Assembly (NCBI GenBank): GCA_020637635.1
Contig: JACKKB010000005.1
Coordinates: 124,001-188,000 of the forward strand
DNA length: 64,000 nucleotides
Origin: Albidovulum sp.
Lineage (GTDB): Bacteria; Pseudomonadota; Alphaproteobacteria; Rhodobacterales; Rhodobacteraceae
Reading direction: 5' to 3'
The position numbers and the translations under genes were made by a program. The notes beneath the pieces are model-generated. The model was not told where the DNA came from and did not search any database. It saw only the letters and a program-made list of their open reading frames with translations. Numbering within the stretch: the first letter of the stretch is position 1; each line of letters begins with the position of its first letter. This document shows, piece after piece, positions 61,412 to 64,000 of this stretch.

Positions 61412-61900
61412 TCAGCGACCAAGCCGTGCGAGCCAGTCCCCGAGCCGCGCGGCGTTGACGCCGAAATCCTTCCTGCCGAAGCGCTGGCGGGCGAAGAGGA
61501 GGACAGCGGCGCCCCGATCGCTTTCGCGCACCTCGGCGGTGGTGTAGTCGGGAAATCCGAAGATCGCGGACCGGGTGATCCAGGTCATCAGTCCCGCCTC
61601 TGGACTGCCGGCGAGCCTGGCCGTTCGGGGCGTCGACAGGGCCACGAGATCGAGGCGGTGCAAGAGCTCGGCGGGGGTATCCGGGTAGAGCCGGCTGATC
61701 CCCCGCGCGCCGTCCGCGTCCTGCTCGACGCTGTCCCCGCGGCCAGGGCCGGCGATGATCCGGCGCCCCTCCTGGAACCGCCCGTCGCGGACATTCCACC
61801 GCGCCGGGTCGGAAGGGGCGAGGCGGATCCAGGCCATGCCCCCGAGCGCAAGCAGCGCGAGGAGGAGGAGTGCCGGTCTCACGCCCTCCGCCGTGTCCAT
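61412..61900 (-). CDS. DUF1499 domain-containing membrane-anchored protein
   Basis: 162 residues. One N-terminal hydrophobic helix (ALLLLALLALGGMAWIRLA) is followed by the DUF1499 fold, recognisable by WITRSAIFGFPDYTTAEV and LFARQRFGRKDFGVNAARLGDWL. Function unknown. The first ATG overlaps the end of the agmatinase gene by 22 bp, so it is probably translated from the same message. Confidence 0.8.
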   Translation of the reverse strand: MDTAEGVRPALLLLALLALGGMAWIRLAPSDPARWNVRDGRFQEGRRIIAGPGRGDSVEQDADGARGISRLYPDTPAELLHRLDLVALSTPRTARLAGSPEAGLMTWITRSAIFGFPDYTTAEVRESDRGAAVLLFARQRFGRKDFGVNAARLGDWLARLGR

Positions 61901-62844
61901 CCGTAAAGGCAGATGAGCTCGTGCGCGACGTGTGCGCCGGCGATCGCCGTCGCCCCGGTCGTGTCGTAGGCGGGGGAAACCTCGACCACATCGCCGCCGA
62001 CAAGCGAGATGCCGGCGAGATCGCGCAGGATCGCGGCCGCCTGCCAGGAGGCGAGCCCGCCCCAGACGGGGGTGCCGGTGCCGGGCGCGAAGGCCGGATC
62101 GAGGCAGTCGATGTCGAAGGTGAGATAGGTCGGGCGGGTGCCGACGATGTCCTTGATCTTGGCCACAACCGCCGCCGCGCCGGTCTCGTGCACCTCGCGG
62201 GCGTCGATGACATGGACGCCCATGAAATCGTCGTTGTGGGTGCGGATGCCGACCTGGACCGAGGTCGCGGGATCCACGATCCCGGACTTGATCGCCTTGT
62301 AGAACATCGTCCCGTGGTCGATCCGGGTGAAGTCGTCGTCGACCCAGGTGTCGGAATGGGCATCGAAGTGCAGAAGGCTGATTGGGCCGAACCTTTCGGC
62401 ATAGGCCTTGAGGATCGGGAAGGTGATGTAGTGATCGCCCCCGAGCGTCAGCGTGCCCGCGCCTGCGGCGAGGATACCCCGGATATGCGCGCTGAGCGCG
62501 TCGGGGAAATCGGCGACCCTGGCGTAGTCGAAGGCGAGATCGCCGTAGTCGACGATGTCGAGCTCCTCGAGCGGCGAATAGCCCCAGCCGTAGGGCGGAT
62601 CGAAGGGCTGCAGCGCCGAGGCCTCGCGCACCGCGCGCGGGCCGAAGCGGGTGCCGGTGCGGTGCGACACCGCCTGATCGAAGGCCACGCCGGTAATCGC
62701 CAGGTCGACGCCGCTGAGATCCTTCGAATAGCGCCGGCGCAGGAAGCTGGTGGCACCGCCGAAGGCGTTCTCGAAGGCAAGGCCGCGCCGGTCCGCCCGG
62801 GTGAATGCGAGGTCGACCTCGCTTTTCGCGTCTTCCAAAGCCAT
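61879..62844 (-). CDS. speB: Agmatinase
   Basis: 321-residue ureohydrolase. All manganese ligand motifs are intact: GGDHYITFP, HFDAHSDTW and FDIDCLDPAFAPGTGTP, with DVVEVSPAYD near the end. It hydrolyses agmatine to putrescine and urea; related guanidino substrates are possible for this family. It is the intact counterpart of the frameshifted gene at 41134-42115. GGAGGAC lies upstream of the ATG (on the minus strand). Lies downstream of the M20 gene. Confidence 0.92.
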   Translation of the reverse strand: MALEDAKSEVDLAFTRADRRGLAFENAFGGATSFLRRRYSKDLSGVDLAITGVAFDQAVSHRTGTRFGPRAVREASALQPFDPPYGWGYSPLEELDIVDYGDLAFDYARVADFPDALSAHIRGILAAGAGTLTLGGDHYITFPILKAYAERFGPISLLHFDAHSDTWVDDDFTRIDHGTMFYKAIKSGIVDPATSVQVGIRTHNDDFMGVHVIDAREVHETGAAAVVAKIKDIVGTRPTYLTFDIDCLDPAFAPGTGTPVWGGLASWQAAAILRDLAGISLVGGDVVEVSPAYDTTGATAIAGAHVAHELICLYGWTRRRA

Positions 62845-62993
62845 GGGAGGACTCCGTGATGGGGTCTGGCGTCGTTCAAGCCGGAGACGCCGCCGATCCG
62901 GATGGGGCGATCCGAGGCGATCGGGGGCGATTCGTCAAGAACGCTTGATCAAATCGCCCAGTCCCCCTGGCGGGTCCACCGGTCAGCCCCCCC

Positions 62994-63027
62994 GATCTGC
63001 ACGCCGATCTGCACGCTGATCTGCCCC
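62994..63027. repeat. Short 12-bp direct repeats
   Basis: GATCTGCACGCC, GATCTGCACGCT and the partial GATCTGCCCC follow each other without spacer between the M20 stop and the speB promoter region. Short and possibly incidental. Confidence 0.5.
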
Positions 63028-63044
63028 ACCTGGGCGTGGCGCAC

Positions 63045-64000
63045 TCAGAGCGGCTGCGCCGTTTCGGCTACGCGGGCAAGGAAGCTTGCCCCGTAAGGTG
63101 CTGCCTCGTCGTTGAAATTGTAGGCCGCGTGGTGGAGGCCGGCCCCGGCGCCCTGGCCAAGGAAGAGGTAGCAGCCCGGGCGCTTTTCGAGCAGGTAGGA
63201 GAAATCCTCGGCCCCCATCTCGCGCCCCGCGCCCGCCTCGACGCCGGCGGCACCGGCGATATCGGCCGCGACATCAACGGCGAAGGCGGTCTTGTCGGCG
63301 TCATTCACGGTCGCCGGATAGCCCCAGTCATAGTGCGTCTCGGCACTGACCTGATGCGCGGCGGCGATCCCGGCCACGATCTCATGGACGCGGGTCTTGA
63401 TGAGCGCCCGCACTTCGGGGTCGAAGCTGCGGATCGTGGCGGTGAGCCGTGCCGTCTCGGGGATGATGTTCGAGGCGGTTCCGGAGTGAATTTCCGTCAC
63501 CGAAACAACGGCTTCCTTCAGCGGGCTGATGTTACGGCTGACGATCGTCTGCAGGGAAGTGGCAAGCGCCACCACGGCCGGGACGGGGTCGATGCAGTCA
63601 TGCGGATAGGCGCCGTGCCCGCCCCGCCCGCTCAGCGTCACGAACAGCGTGTCGACCGCGGCCATGATCGGGCCGGGCCTGGTCACGAAACGGCCGAGCG
63701 GCACGCCCGGGGTGTTGTGGAGGGCATAGACTTCGGCGATGTCGAACCGGTCGAGGATGCCTTCCTCGACCATCACGTTGCCGCCGCCGCCATCCTCCTC
63801 GGCAGGCTGGAAAATGAGCGCCACGCGACCGCGAAAGCGTCGCGTCTCGGCCAGGTACTTCGCCGCGCCGAGCAGCATCGCGGTATGGCCGTCATGGCCG
63901 CAGGCATGCATGACGCCCGGGCGCTTCGAGGCATAGTCGAGCCCCGTCGCCTCGGTGATCGGCAGCGCGTCCATGTCGGCCCTGAGCCCGATCGTCGGCC
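63045..64000 (-). CDS. M20 family amidohydrolase/peptidase, 5' end outside window
   Basis: The frame is open to the right edge; about 318 residues of the C-terminal part are visible. Metal-site motifs RADMDALPI, HACGHDGHTAMLLGAA and QPAEEDGGGG, the lid sequence GRGGHGAYPHDCIDP, and the late EMGAEDFSYLL identify the M20D subgroup (hippurate hydrolase, N-acyl amino acid or IAA-amino acid hydrolases). It is a cytosolic two-metal amidase. The acyl substrate cannot be read from sequence. Same strand as speB, 200 bp upstream of it. Confidence 0.92.
   Translation of the reverse strand, partial: PTIGLRADMDALPITEATGLDYASKRPGVMHACGHDGHTAMLLGAAKYLAETRRFRGRVALIFQPAEEDGGGGNVMVEEGILDRFDIAEVYALHNTPGVPLGRFVTRPGPIMAAVDTLFVTLSGRGGHGAYPHDCIDPVPAVVALATSLQTIVSRNISPLKEAVVSVTEIHSGTASNIIPETARLTATIRSFDPEVRALIKTRVHEIVAGIAAAHQVSAETHYDWGYPATVNDADKTAFAVDVAADIAGAAGVEAGAGREMGAEDFSYLLEKRPGCYLFLGQGAGAGLHHAAYNFNDEAAPYGASFLARVAETAQPL

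Overview
The window looks like chromosomal DNA from a high-GC alphaproteobacterium, most likely of the order Rhodobacterales. Evidence: the gene order dusB(nifR3)-ntrB-ntrC-ntrY-ntrX-trkA-trkH-hfq-hflX; an NtrC without the GAFTGA loop, as in Rhodobacter capsulatus; a fused ispDF; a CckA kinase and exact CtrA boxes (TTAA-N7-TTAA); an alphaproteobacterial-type LexA box (GTTC-N7-GTTC) before recA; and a DUF6456/DUF6477 pair that I associate with this order. I see no rRNA, tRNA, CRISPR array, insertion sequence or prophage. Genes are close-packed, many overlapping by ATGA or TGATG. Both ends are cut inside genes: a penicillin acylase-family enzyme on the left and an M20 peptidase on the right.

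Layout. 0-2 kb: acylase. 2-14.3 kb (minus strand): hflX, hfq, K+ uptake genes trkH/trkA, and the nitrogen regulation genes ntrXY and ntrCB with dusB. 14.5-18.9 kb: isoprenoid, phospholipid and NAD-salvage genes (ispDF-pgpA-cinA), a secreted esterase, a COQ10/RatA-like gene, and a phosphoribosyltransferase with a small membrane protein. 19-22.2 kb: a LysR regulator divergent from two tandem cytochrome c'/c556-like genes and a diheme cytochrome c. 22.3-30.6 kb: lipA, the DUF6456 and DUF6477 genes around a CtrA box, an MttB-family methyltransferase, a class II amidotransferase, a DUF1330 protein and alaS. 30.6-36.3 kb: a broken NTF2-like relic, recA with SOS box and terminator, a sulfotransferase, about 1 kb of tandem repeats, and cckA with a CtrA box. 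36.3-45.4 kb: rsmB, guaB, a class I amidotransferase, a SLAC1-like channel gene, a heavily frameshifted agmatinase, two EamA transporters and a FadL-type porin. 45.5-50.5 kb: a P-loop protein, metA, a CbiM-like permease under a cobalamin riboswitch, holC and pepA. 50.6-58.3 kb: the outer-membrane biogenesis operon lptF-lptG-lptD-surA followed by pdxA-rsmA. 58.4-64 kb: DUF4167 protein, prmC, prfA, DUF1499 protein, an intact agmatinase and the M20 enzyme.

Most of the window is housekeeping. Its unusual content is regulatory and structural: two exact CtrA boxes (one directly upstream of cckA), a perfectly phased array of eight 16-bp repeats between ntrX and trkA, a dense mosaic of minisatellites at 33.0-33.8 kb, a 7-residue repeat tail on DusB, a probable CTG start for hflX overlapping the hfq stop, and a cluster of single-base indels around 40.9-42.0 kb. 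I found no clear defence island or new multi-gene system.
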